Under the pieces are notes generated by a model, which worked only from the letters and a program-made list of their open reading frames with translations, was not told the origin of the DNA and made no database searches. A stretch of DNA of 64,000 nucleotides from Bacteroidales bacterium UBA4331 (GTDB lineage: Bacteria > Bacteroidota > Bacteroidia > Bacteroidales > Paludibacteraceae). Of the stretch, positions 1-8,577 are shown piece after piece. A program made the translations under genes and the position numbers. Position 1 is the first letter of the stretch, and each line of letters starts with the position of its first letter. The stretch is from positions 53,044 to 117,043 of the forward strand of contig DGTR01000015.1 in assembly GCA_002394395.1 (NCBI GenBank). Reading direction: 5' to 3'.

Positions 1-657
1 CGATAAACCCAGCGGTCGGATCCTGGAACCGAACGAAGCCTCCTGGCGGGGATAATTCTCCGTCTCGAACCGTCCGGGCAGGTCATGGAGCAGCAGTCTC
101 CATTGTTCATACCATCCCGTATGGGTCACTTCGCCTGAGAGGAGGGTATAGGTGGATCGCAGCGGGACAGAGAGCAATGCACCTACTGCTGCATGTAGCC
201 CGTAGCGGGCGTCAGTACTGGCGAAATGGCGGAAACGCAGACCTATCGGCACCTGCAACAACCACATCTGCTCACGCTCCTTCCAGTCGTTGAAGGATGC
301 CCGGTGGGTGTATTCTTCGCCCATGTAGTCTCGCAGTCGTCCGTCATCTGCACCGGTACGCCATTCCATCGGTTCGGTCAGCATGGCGGTGGTGGCGATA
401 CGCGTGAGCCGGACTCCTGTCTGCAGACCCGCTATCGGAAGGAAGAACCATGTATAACCGGCGCCGACAGAGAACGAAGGAGAGACAAACGTCCTTCCGC
501 CGTCTAACTCATAACCCAGACCGCCTACACCGCCACCGACCTCTATGTCGATATAATGACTCGGCGAGAACGCGTTTTGCGACCAGCTCATGCCTCCTCC
601 GGTCCCCAACAACCATAGAACCAGCACCCATACCCTATGACTTGCGCGAATTTTCAT
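1..657 (-). CDS. Outer-membrane beta-barrel protein, N-terminal part (cut by window edge)
   Basis: The frame is open from an ATG at 657 to the left edge, 219 codons, so only the N-terminal part is seen. It starts MKIRASHRVWVLVLWLLG, a signal peptide ending near SWSQ. The mature part alternates Gly/aromatic stretches (IDIEVGGGVGGLGYEL, SFSVGAGYTWFFLPIAGL, WLLQVPIGLRFRHF, GLHAAVGALLSVPLRSTYTL) as in PorT/OMP_b-brl type small barrels of Bacteroidota. It begins 9 bp after the stop of the GLUG-type giant gene and should be the next gene of that operon. Family assignment is by pattern only; the C-terminal half is needed to confirm a barrel. Confidence 0.72.
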   Translation of the reverse strand, partial: MKIRASHRVWVLVLWLLGTGGGMSWSQNAFSPSHYIDIEVGGGVGGLGYELDGGRTFVSPSFSVGAGYTWFFLPIAGLQTGVRLTRIATTAMLTEPMEWRTGADDGRLRDYMGEEYTHRASFNDWKEREQMWLLQVPIGLRFRHFASTDARYGLHAAVGALLSVPLRSTYTLLSGEVTHTGWYEQWRLLLHDLPGRFETENYPRQEASFGSRIRPLGLS

Positions 658-666
658 CGGTTATAT

Positions 667-3600
667 CTATTGTATCTTTTGACCCGTCGCCGTGTATCGT
701 TTGTCACCAACCACCAGCACTAATTGCCCGTTCTCGATGATTTTTCTACATCTCCCGTCGCTCCGAACCTCTTCTTCCCCTTGCGTGGGGTACATCGCGT
801 AGAGACAACTGCGATAAACGATACCGTCCGGCGTTGTCATCTCCACCTGATAGATGCCGTCCAGCGAAGGGTTCTCATGGAGAAACTGGTCGGTCTCACC
901 GCTTAGCATCACCCCGTCGCGGTACCATTGATATGCCACAAAAGTAAGTTCGCCTTCAGTGTGCATACCACTGTTATCTACAAAGACCACGTCCTCTCCT
1001 TTGCGCCGTACGTAGCCGTCCAGGTTGATCGTAAAGGTCATCTTCTGCGGCGCAGCCTGCTTGCATTTCTCCGGCACGTCTTCATCGGTATAAAAGCGGA
1101 TTGTCACCTCCTGCGGCCCCAGGGGCACACGCTTGGGAAGAGGTATTTCTATAACATCCTCTTCCGGCAGAAAAGCACCGATGGAATCGCGAAAACCTGC
1201 TTCTTTGGAGGTCTGTGGGAAATAGAGATCGAAGCGTTCCGGCGTACCGCTGAGTATCGTATAGGCTATCTTCATACTGTTCTCCGTCTCGCATACGGAT
1301 ATCTCCGGCACAACCTCCACCGCCGGCACCGGCAGTACCTCACTCACCAGCGTCACATCCATCGGACAGCCTTCGTGGGTCTCATCTGCGGCTACAAAAT
1401 GCTCTTCGTCTCTTGTAAAACGGAAGGTCTGCGTATGTCCGTCCGCAAACGTATAGGTGTACTCGTACGGCAGATCGCCGGCGCAGATGACAATCCGCTC
1501 TGTCTTCTTCTCGGCTCTGCCGAAACGCCAGGAGGCTTTGCCTTCCGAGACTTGCCATTCGCCCTCGCAGAGGATGTTCTTTACTGCTCTTTGCAAGTAG
1601 ATACTCACTGGTGCCGTCAGGTGGTACTTCCCTAACGGAATAGTGGTGCTTAGTACGGGCGCGTCTATATGGAGTGTGTCAAACGGCTTCGTGTCCGTAC
1701 TGCCGCGATAGAGTAGCCAGCAATAGGTGAACACACTGCCCGCGCTGCCCTTCGCCGGCTCCTCTTCGCGGATGAGGGCGGTTATCTCGTCCGGTACGCC
1801 GGCATCTGAGCAAACCTGCAAATCAAACGGCTCAATACTGCCGGCGTTATATCCGCCGTAAACGGTGATAGTAACACTGCCCCTTGAACTGAGCCAGTCC
1901 ATCAGACCCGTATCGTCCTTCACTTGGCGCGTGAAGACATACGTATTACCCGCCTCCATTAGTATGTTTTCCAAGGGCAGGGAGGTCATGTCGCTCTGAG
2001 GAATCTCCTCTCCGTTGCATAGCCAGCGGTAGGAGTAAATCCCGTTTCCGCCGGAGACGGTGTCTTTCTCATGAATCGTTTCCGTGCATTCCGGGGTACA
2101 CAGTTTGCGGCTGAAAGTCACGATGGAACCGGGATCTATCGCTTCAAAGACCACCACTACATGCGGGTTCCGGGATTCGGTCATATATGACTTGCACGCC
2201 TCTTCCCGGACGCTTCGTGTGAAGGTATAAGTGCCGGGTTTGTCAAAGGTATAAGTCACCGAAGGTGTCTCCACTTGTTCTTCGTCGATATACAAGGGGT
2301 TTCGGGTGTCTTCCGGTACGGGTTTCCAGGTCCGTTCTTCTACGATCCATTCGCTCCTTTTTAGCATCCATTTATAGTGGAACACCTCTCCTCCTCCTGA
2401 CGCGTCTTGAATACTCTGTATAATAGTCGTCATCGGCAGTATGCCGTAGAGCGTGTCGGGTTGCTCTTTTAGTTCTCCCGGGTCGAACTCCTTTCGCACT
2501 TTCAGAAACAACCGTCCTTGCGAGCGGGTCCAGTCTGTCTTGCACTGAGCGTCATGTACATCGCGGCGGAAGGCATAATCGCCCGGCACGTCGGTCGGCA
2601 TGGCCCATGCGTTATAGTCCTCTTGACAAAGCCGGATAGTATCCATCGGCAGGTAGGTCTTGGTACCGTCTTCCGCGGTGATCACCGTGTCGCGGATGAG
2701 CCGGTATTGGTAGCTGTACTGCCCGTCCTTTTGCTCGTCGTCCTTGCCGCCGCTGGCCTCCTTGCCGTTGTTGTTCTTCTCTTTAAACTTTACCTCCTCT
2801 TCGTTCCAGCAGGCGGAATACTCTCCGCTCAAGAATCCGGCATCGAAGGCTTCGTAGCCCTTCACAATGGTATATACCTGCTTCGCTGCCGGCCCGCAAC
2901 TGATAGTCAGGATCACCTCCTGGTTGCCGCAAGGGCGTTTCACCAAAGCCGATGCCCCTTTGGGGTTGGAGATATAAATAACATCCGGACTCGGTGAAGA
3001 CCATTCTCCGGAACCAAAAGCCGAACTGTTCAGCCTCTCCAGACCGATACTGTTCCGCGGGCTGTTTCCTTCTGACGGCGCTCCTACACCTTCCGCACGC
3101 ATGATCGGCACGGTCTCTGCGTCCAGATAAACGGACTTGACGGAAAGCTCCGAAGCAATATGGTTGGCAAAACAAACCAACTGCGGATGACTTTCATAGC
3201 CTCCTGCGGTGCACCGCCATTCATTTTCAGGATTCTCATAATAAGGGCTGAATTCACCGATGAAATCGGACGATTTGGCGATGGCGTATCGGGTGTTGTC
3301 CGTGAGGATCGGATCCGAACCTCCGTAACCTGTAGCGTACATACGCGTCAGTTGTTGATCGAAATAAACCAACGTCAAATTAGTCTCCGGGGCTTCGTTC
3401 TTGCCAAACAATGCGCCTACATGGTCAGATCCCTTGCAATAACCCATGTTGTAGCAGTTATCCAAAACCGCTGAGGCGTGGTTATAGCCCACCAGTCCGC
3501 CTACATGATTATTGCCGTCGGTGATGATTCCGGCGTTGTACGAATAGCTGATACTGCCATGATTAGAGCCTACCAAGCCACCGATATTATTACCATTGTG

Positions 3601-4122
3601 CGCGATGATCTGCGTCATATTAAAACAGTGGTGTATCTGCCCGCGGTTCGTTCCGATCAGGCATCCTACGTTACTCGCTCCATCCGTCATGATCTGCCCT
3701 TGCGCGATGCCTATATGATGAACGACCGCCTCGTTCCCGCATTCGGCAATCAGCCCTGCGCCGGCAGGGAGGAGCGAAGAGAGTATATACAGGTTATAAA
3801 TCACATGGTTGGCTCCGTCCAACTCGCCCTGAAACGGTTTGGTGGCACTGCCTATCGGTTCCCAACTCGGAGGAGTCGCGCTGCTGCCGCCTAAATCAAG
3901 GTCTGCAGCCAGACGAACGGTTTTCCCCGCAAAGTCATCCGTGCGGCTCGCTGCGGCTATCCAGGCTAACTCTTCTGCCGTCCGGACCGTATAGGTTTCT
4001 CCGTTGAAATCGGGCATTTGTGTACCTCCGTTCCAGGGAGTCAAGCTCTGCGCAGAGGTATGGGTCGCCCCTAATATCATGCTTATCAGCACAGTATTGA
4101 TCCACATAAATACGCGTGTCAT
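667..4122 (-). CDS. Large secreted protein with GLUG-type repeats and PKD/Ig-like repeats
   Basis: 1151 residues. A signal peptide (MTRVFMWINTVLISMILG, cleavage near HTSAQS) is followed by a 'TAEELAWIA...DLDLGG' segment and three or four GLUG-type motifs between about residues 130 and 235 (NVGCLIGTNRGQIHHC, NIGGLVGSNHGSISYS, HVGGLVGYNHASAVLDNC), a beta-helical repeat common in Bacteroidota adhesins. Most of the rest is a series of Ig/PKD-like units of about 100 residues with YSYRWLCNG / FHYKWMLKR / AYQWYRDG cores. The C-terminus (IIENGQLVLVVG..RYTATGQKIQ) is a divergent copy of the tail shared by the neighbouring exported proteins. A cell-surface adhesin role is inferred from architecture; no enzyme motif is seen. 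The gene lies 10 bp downstream of the preceding BspA-like gene. Confidence 0.8.
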   Translation of the reverse strand: MTRVFMWINTVLISMILGATHTSAQSLTPWNGGTQMPDFNGETYTVRTAEELAWIAAASRTDDFAGKTVRLAADLDLGGSSATPPSWEPIGSATKPFQGELDGANHVIYNLYILSSLLPAGAGLIAECGNEAVVHHIGIAQGQIMTDGASNVGCLIGTNRGQIHHCFNMTQIIAHNGNNIGGLVGSNHGSISYSYNAGIITDGNNHVGGLVGYNHASAVLDNCYNMGYCKGSDHVGALFGKNEAPETNLTLVYFDQQLTRMYATGYGGSDPILTDNTRYAIAKSSDFIGEFSPYYENPENEWRCTAGGYESHPQLVCFANHIASELSVKSVYLDAETVPIMRAEGVGAPSEGNSPRNSIGLERLNSSAFGSGEWSSPSPDVIYISNPKGASALVKRPCGNQEVILTISCGPAAKQVYTIVKGYEAFDAGFLSGEYSACWNEEEVKFKEKNNNGKEASGGKDDEQKDGQYSYQYRLIRDTVITAEDGTKTYLPMDTIRLCQEDYNAWAMPTDVPGDYAFRRDVHDAQCKTDWTRSQGRLFLKVRKEFDPGELKEQPDTLYGILPMTTIIQSIQDASGGGEVFHYKWMLKRSEWIVEERTWKPVPEDTRNPLYIDEEQVETPSVTYTFDKPGTYTFTRSVREEACKSYMTESRNPHVVVVFEAIDPGSIVTFSRKLCTPECTETIHEKDTVSGGNGIYSYRWLCNGEEIPQSDMTSLPLENILMEAGNTYVFTRQVKDDTGLMDWLSSRGSVTITVYGGYNAGSIEPFDLQVCSDAGVPDEITALIREEEPAKGSAGSVFTYCWLLYRGSTDTKPFDTLHIDAPVLSTTIPLGKYHLTAPVSIYLQRAVKNILCEGEWQVSEGKASWRFGRAEKKTERIVICAGDLPYEYTYTFADGHTQTFRFTRDEEHFVAADETHEGCPMDVTLVSEVLPVPAVEVVPEISVCETENSMKIAYTILSGTPERFDLYFPQTSKEAGFRDSIGAFLPEEDVIEIPLPKRVPLGPQEVTIRFYTDEDVPEKCKQAAPQKMTFTINLDGYVRRKGEDVVFVDNSGMHTEGELTFVAYQWYRDGVMLSGETDQFLHENPSLDGIYQVEMTTPDGIVYRSCLYAMYPTQGEEEVRSDGRCRKIIENGQLVLVVGDKRYTATGQKIQ

Positions 4123-4132
4123 AAAATCCTGC

Positions 4133-6124
4133 TTACTCGATGCGTTTTCCGGTTATATCATAGGTACCTTGCGGTGTAATAAAGAGAAGTCGTCCTTCAA
4201 TAATGGCTTTTTTCTCTGCCCCCTCCGAACAGGTTTTTTCGATGCCGGTGATCACACTCTGTGCATCCGGATCGCCCGGAATGATCGGAGGCGTCGGGAT
4301 GAGTTCGTTTCCGTTGTACTTCAACTCGCCGTCGTATCCCAAGGTGGCGAAATCGCCGATATAAACGTGCAGCGGAGCATCGTTCTCATCCAAAACGGAT
4401 AGTACATACGTGTATCGTGAGGCCTCATCCAGACCCGTTACCTTAAACGAAAGCGTGTAAGGTAGGCTTTCATTAGCCTCTAACTTCTTACCCTTCTCTC
4501 CCCTTGTGGGGGAGTCGGAGAGGGTTCTTTCCGGAGCGGAGAAAGAGATACCTAACAACTGTCCGTGGTTGCCGAGCGTTAGCTTGCAGAAGACCGCGCC
4601 GTCTTTGTAGATATCGATCTGATAACTATGCGCCGCGCTGTCCGTCGGCCAGGTGAAGTCCGCCGTCGTCTCTCCCGGATCGACCGTCACGGTCTTCTGA
4701 ATGATTTCTTCGCCGTCCAAAGCCACGATGCGGAATCGGGACCAGTATTGCGCAGACCTGTATGCCGCTACACTCCCGGACAGCACATGTACCGTAGCGG
4801 TATCCGGCACGCCGTCAAACGTAGCATCATAGATGAGCGGCGGTTGCGCGGCATAGCAAGTGATGTCCGTTACTAACGAATCACCGTAGAAACAATCTTG
4901 ACCGAGAATAGATACATTCTTGCCGATAACAATGGTCTGCAACTCGCTCCAGTTGGCAAAAGTACTCATCCCCGTTGCAACCAACTTGTCGTTCAGAACC
5001 AGGTGTTTCGGGCTGGTGGACAAAGATAATTGATTGAAAACGCCATCACCTAACACATTGAGCGAAGACGGCAAAACCACCGTATCCAACGGACAACCCG
5101 CAAAGGCATTGTTTCCGATATTGGTTACCGAATTAGGGATTTTTATTGATCGCAACGCTGAGCAGCCGTTAAACGCTTTCTGGGGAATGACGGTCAGTCC
5201 TGCCGGCAGTCTGACGGAATCCAATGCTTCACAAAGGTTGCATAACTGCTCCGGAATCTCCTGCAGACCGGCCGGTAAAACCAGCTGTTTCAGCTTCTTG
5301 CAACCCGCAAAAGCACTCGCGCCGATACTCGTCACTCCTTCGGGGATATGGATTTTCTGCAACCGGGAGCAATTCGTAAAAGCACTCGCGCCGATGGCTT
5401 TGACCGTCTCCGGCAGGGTGATGGAGTCGTTGTACATAAATTTGCACAACATATTCGGAATGTATTCCACCGAGTCGCCGAAAATGATATAGCTGAAATG
5501 GTTCTCTCCCGGCACGTCCGATTCATACCGGACGAAATCATTTGCGTGTATCGCTTCCCACACCATCACTTTGGAGGCACTATTATAATTCTCCGAGCCG
5601 AAAGCGCCCCAGCCCATCGTCTTGAAGGTCTTCGGGAAGAAGACCGTGTCGCCTATATTCGTACAATTGTAGAAAGCCATATCACCGATGGATTCGAGGC
5701 AATCCGACCATCTGACCTTTCTCAAAGCGGTGCAAAAAATGAACGCCTGAGTGTCGATCGTCTTGATTCCTTTCCCCAAATCGGCGCTGGTCATCTTGGT
5801 ACATTCCTGAAAAGCATACGCACCTATACTGACCACGCTGTCCGGCAGCACAATCGACTGCAGGTTATAACACCCGTGGAAAGCGTTCGCGCAGATTGAA
5901 GTGAGCCCTTCCGGGAAGGAGACGGTCTTCACATACTCCCTTTTCGGATAGTTACTCAAATCGTCCGACGTCATTGCTCCGCGGCCTTCGATCACCAGAT
6001 GTCCGGTCCCCGAATCCAACGTGTACGTCAACTCCGGTCCCACACTGCCGGTATAGACCGTCGCAAAACCATTACCTGCCATCAGAGGCAGAATAACCAA
6101 GAGTACAAAGATTGTCTTTTTCAT
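4133..6124 (-). CDS. BspA-like leucine-rich-repeat (LRR_5) surface protein
   Basis: 663 residues with signal peptide MKKTIFVLLVILPLMAGNGFA. Residues about 60-440 are LRR_5/BspA repeats of about 23 residues (cores such as LQSIVLPDSVVSIGAYAF and LRSIKIPNSVTNIGNNAF). A fibronectin-III-like module (TADFTWPTDS...YQIDIY, LTFKVTGLDEASRYTYVLS type) and the shared C-terminal tail (IIEGRLLFITPQGTYDITGK) follow. In T. forsythia BspA such repeats bind host matrix proteins; a similar role here is inference. The stretch DSPTRGEKGKK within the FnIII-like module is encoded by a copy of the in-frame palindrome (4489-4531), splitting the module between PERTL and SLPYTLSF. Third from last in the eight-gene block. 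Confidence 0.88.
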   Translation of the reverse strand: MKKTIFVLLVILPLMAGNGFATVYTGSVGPELTYTLDSGTGHLVIEGRGAMTSDDLSNYPKREYVKTVSFPEGLTSICANAFHGCYNLQSIVLPDSVVSIGAYAFQECTKMTSADLGKGIKTIDTQAFIFCTALRKVRWSDCLESIGDMAFYNCTNIGDTVFFPKTFKTMGWGAFGSENYNSASKVMVWEAIHANDFVRYESDVPGENHFSYIIFGDSVEYIPNMLCKFMYNDSITLPETVKAIGASAFTNCSRLQKIHIPEGVTSIGASAFAGCKKLKQLVLPAGLQEIPEQLCNLCEALDSVRLPAGLTVIPQKAFNGCSALRSIKIPNSVTNIGNNAFAGCPLDTVVLPSSLNVLGDGVFNQLSLSTSPKHLVLNDKLVATGMSTFANWSELQTIVIGKNVSILGQDCFYGDSLVTDITCYAAQPPLIYDATFDGVPDTATVHVLSGSVAAYRSAQYWSRFRIVALDGEEIIQKTVTVDPGETTADFTWPTDSAAHSYQIDIYKDGAVFCKLTLGNHGQLLGISFSAPERTLSDSPTRGEKGKKLEANESLPYTLSFKVTGLDEASRYTYVLSVLDENDAPLHVYIGDFATLGYDGELKYNGNELIPTPPIIPGDPDAQSVITGIEKTCSEGAEKKAIIEGRLLFITPQGTYDITGKRIE
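4489..4531. repeat. In-frame C/G-rich palindromic element, copy A
   Basis: The core CTCTCCCCTTGTGGGGGAG is a near-perfect palindrome with pyrimidine-rich flanks. It lies inside the BspA-like gene, read in frame as SDSPTRGEKGK. It matches four other copies in this window (18357, 19247, 19688, 33640). Confidence 0.75.
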
Positions 6125-6136
6125 AGGTTTTTATGT

Positions 6137-6370
6137 TTAATTAACGGGTATTATTTTATTGCCGTCCAAGGAATATACCTCGCCGTTATGCTGAATGAGA
6201 ATCGGCTCGTTTTCTCCGGTTTCAACGCTTTTTTTCGGTTCTTCGGAGGAGAGCGCAACAGGATCTTTCTTTTCCGAATCCCGAAGATAAATCACCCCTC
6301 CGGAGACCATTGCGGTTATTATCAGCAAAGCGGCTATCCCTATATAAATATTTCCGGTATTATTTTTCAT
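6137..6370 (-). CDS. Small single-pass membrane protein with partial sorting-tail motif
   Basis: 77 residues. A hydrophobic segment at about 8-28 (IYIGIAALLIITAMVSGGVI) is followed by a charged linker (DSEKKDPVALSSEEPKKS) and a C-terminus HNGEVYSLDGNKIIPVN. That end resembles the final NGQIYxxxxGRMYDVxGQ tail of the neighbouring exported proteins, but reduced. It sits 15 bp after one BspA-like gene and 12 bp before the next, on the same strand. I do not recognise a family. It may be a tethered relative or an accessory of the surface proteins; that is speculation from position and tail similarity only. Confidence 0.6.
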   Translation of the reverse strand: MKNNTGNIYIGIAALLIITAMVSGGVIYLRDSEKKDPVALSSEEPKKSVETGENEPILIQHNGEVYSLDGNKIIPVN

Positions 6371-6385
6371 TGGATTAGTTTGTTT

Positions 6386-8521
6386 CTATTCAATCCGTTT
6401 GCCTTGCACATCGTACATCCGTCCTTCGTACATCAGATAGATTTGTCCGTTGAGAATTACCTTTGTATTTGGTACTTGGTCACTTGGTTCATTGTCCACT
6501 CCTGTCAGTATATGAGACTCCGGATCGTTCGGAATAACCGGCGGGGTCGGAATCAGTTCATTTCCGCCTTCTTCCAATTCGCCAGGGTAACCCATTGTCG
6601 CAAACGCACCGGTGTAAACGTGCACAGGTGTGCCGTTTGCGCTCAACGCGGAGAGTACGTAGTTATACCGCGTGGCTTCATCCAGACCTGTCACCATGAA
6701 CGAGAGCGAAGCCGGAATGATGCTTCCCGGATTGCTCCGCGACGGGGCGTTGAATGAGATTCCTAACAGCTGTCCTGTCTTACCCAACGTCAGTTTGCAG
6801 AACACCTCGCCGTTCTTGTAGATATCTATCTGGTAGGAAGAAGCGGTACTATCCGTCGGCCAGACAAAGTTTGCCGTGGTCTCTTCGGCATCGACGGTCA
6901 CATAGTTGATCTCCTCTTCTTTCGGCATCCGGAATCGTCCCCAGACAGGATCCTCCGCGTAAGCGGCAATACTCTGAACCGGCACGAAAAGCCATGCGCT
7001 GTCCGGTACTCCGGCAAATGTTGCGCTCTCTACCAACGGCGGGTAAGCCGCACGGCTACGAATCTCCGTAATCAAAGAGTCATTCTTGAAAGCATCGGCA
7101 TCAATCATCGCCGTCTTTTTGCCAAATTGCACTTCCTTCAGCGCCGAGCAACCTGCAAAAGCATTACTCCTGATATGGCGCACCTCGTCGGGAATGACTA
7201 CTTCGGTAATTTTCTTTTGATTAAAGAACGCACCGTTACCGATCAGATTCAGTTCGGACGGCAGAACCAGAGTATCCAACGAGCAGTTCTGGAAAGCGCC
7301 GCCTTCAATCGTACGGACGCTGTTAGGTAGATTCACCTTCCGTAGCGCACTACAGTTCGAGAACGTATATTCGCGGATACTCGTCACTCCTTCGGGAAGC
7401 GTGATCGATAGGAGCGAGGAGCACTCGCGGAATGCACTCTTGCCGATACCATTCAACCCTTCCGGAAAATTGATATCCTGCAAAGCACTGCAACTCCAAA
7501 AGGCATTGTCATCGAGAAACTTGACTCCGGAAGGAAGGGTGATATGCTGTAGCGCATTGCAACTGCTGAAAGCACTGCTCTGGATACTGTCTAACGTGGA
7601 GGGAAGGACAACCTCTAACAACGCTTGGCAGGACATAAAAGCATTTTGGGGAATGACATGTACACCTTCAGGAATCCTGATAGAGGATAACTGGTCACAA
7701 TAATAGAAAGCCCCTTGTCCGATGTAGGTTAAAGAAGATGGCATTTTTACATACTTTAGCTTGTGATTCGAGCCAAAGGCTTGATATCCGATGGAATCGA
7801 CACTTTCCGGCAGAATGATGGTGTCGCAATAGGTGGCATAGCAAAGCTGATCTGGGATAGAAACCACCTGCTCTCCAAATACAATTTTGGAAATGCAATA
7901 TAGCGGCGCGCTCCATCCTTTTTGGCCTTCTATTTGCTTGCAATTTCTGGCGTTCCAGATGGCTGTGAGGTTGCGGGCTTTGGACGAGTAAACGCTAAAT
8001 GCACCGATTCCTATATATTTCAGGCTTTCAGGAAAAACAATGGTTCCTTGCAATGAAGTGTCCTGCATAAATGCGTAGAAGCCAATATATTCAAGGCCAT
8101 CATTCAGTTCCAGTTTTTCCAAAGAAGAGCAATGTATAAAGGCGGAGTCACCGATACTCTTCAATCCTTTGCCGCAATGCACCTCTTTAATACCTATGCA
8201 GGATTGAAAAGCCATCTTCCCTATTGAAACCACGCTGTCCGGCAGCGTCACCGACTCCAACGCAGGACAATGACTAAAGGCTCTTCCATTAACGGATGTC
8301 ATTCCCTCGGGAAAAACAATGTGCTTGATATAAACACGCGAAGCGTAATCTCCGAACGTCCACCCGGACATCTCTCCGCGCCCGCTGATGACCAGAGTGC
8401 TGTCCTCGGAATTCAGTGTCCACGTCAGATGCTCTCCGCACACGCCGTTATATACCGTTGCGTGCATGCTGCTTGCCATCATCGCCAGGCAAACAAGAAC
8501 AATACATACTTTCGTTTTCAT
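6386..8521 (-). CDS. BspA-like LRR_5 surface protein
   Basis: 711 residues from the ATG at 8521. An upstream TTG at 8539 is in frame but lies in the intergenic heptad repeat, so I reject it. The signal peptide MKTKVCIVLVCLAMMASS is almost identical to those of the next two upstream genes. LRR_5 repeats run from about residue 55 to 490 (LESVTLPDSVVSIGKMAF, LRKVNLPNSVRTIEGGAF). A FnIII-like module follows (ANFVWPTDSTASSYQIDIY) and then the shared tail (VILNGQIYLMYEGRMYDVQG). It is most similar to the 4133-6124 product, including PTPPVIPNDPES versus PTPPIIPGDPDA before the tail, suggesting tandem duplication. A degenerate heptad repeat (6461-6490) encodes the linker just before the tail. Confidence 0.88.
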   Translation of the reverse strand: MKTKVCIVLVCLAMMASSMHATVYNGVCGEHLTWTLNSEDSTLVISGRGEMSGWTFGDYASRVYIKHIVFPEGMTSVNGRAFSHCPALESVTLPDSVVSIGKMAFQSCIGIKEVHCGKGLKSIGDSAFIHCSSLEKLELNDGLEYIGFYAFMQDTSLQGTIVFPESLKYIGIGAFSVYSSKARNLTAIWNARNCKQIEGQKGWSAPLYCISKIVFGEQVVSIPDQLCYATYCDTIILPESVDSIGYQAFGSNHKLKYVKMPSSLTYIGQGAFYYCDQLSSIRIPEGVHVIPQNAFMSCQALLEVVLPSTLDSIQSSAFSSCNALQHITLPSGVKFLDDNAFWSCSALQDINFPEGLNGIGKSAFRECSSLLSITLPEGVTSIREYTFSNCSALRKVNLPNSVRTIEGGAFQNCSLDTLVLPSELNLIGNGAFFNQKKITEVVIPDEVRHIRSNAFAGCSALKEVQFGKKTAMIDADAFKNDSLITEIRSRAAYPPLVESATFAGVPDSAWLFVPVQSIAAYAEDPVWGRFRMPKEEEINYVTVDAEETTANFVWPTDSTASSYQIDIYKNGEVFCKLTLGKTGQLLGISFNAPSRSNPGSIIPASLSFMVTGLDEATRYNYVLSALSANGTPVHVYTGAFATMGYPGELEEGGNELIPTPPVIPNDPESHILTGVDNEPSDQVPNTKVILNGQIYLMYEGRMYDVQGKRIE
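6461..6490. repeat. Degenerate 7-bp tandem repeat in tail linker
   Basis: Plus-strand units read ttggtac / ttggtca / cttggtt. Lies within the coding sequence and encodes the SDQVPNTK linker before the C-terminal tail. Confidence 0.5.
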
Positions 8522-8577
8522 ATAACTGTCAATTATCAACTATCAATTATCAATTATCAATTATCAATTATCAACTG
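8522..8577. repeat. Intergenic 7-bp tandem repeat (TTATCAA unit)
   Basis: About seven copies of a TATCAAT/TATCAAC heptad lie between the start of one exported-protein gene and the end of the next. The repeat supplies the stop and the last codons (LIIDN) of the upstream gene. The same unit recurs at 13042-13083. Confidence 0.9.

Noticed and set aside
8522..8539. TTG starts that lengthen the 6386 and 9904 products
   Set aside because: The added codons are the heptad repeat; the ATG begins a standard signal peptide.
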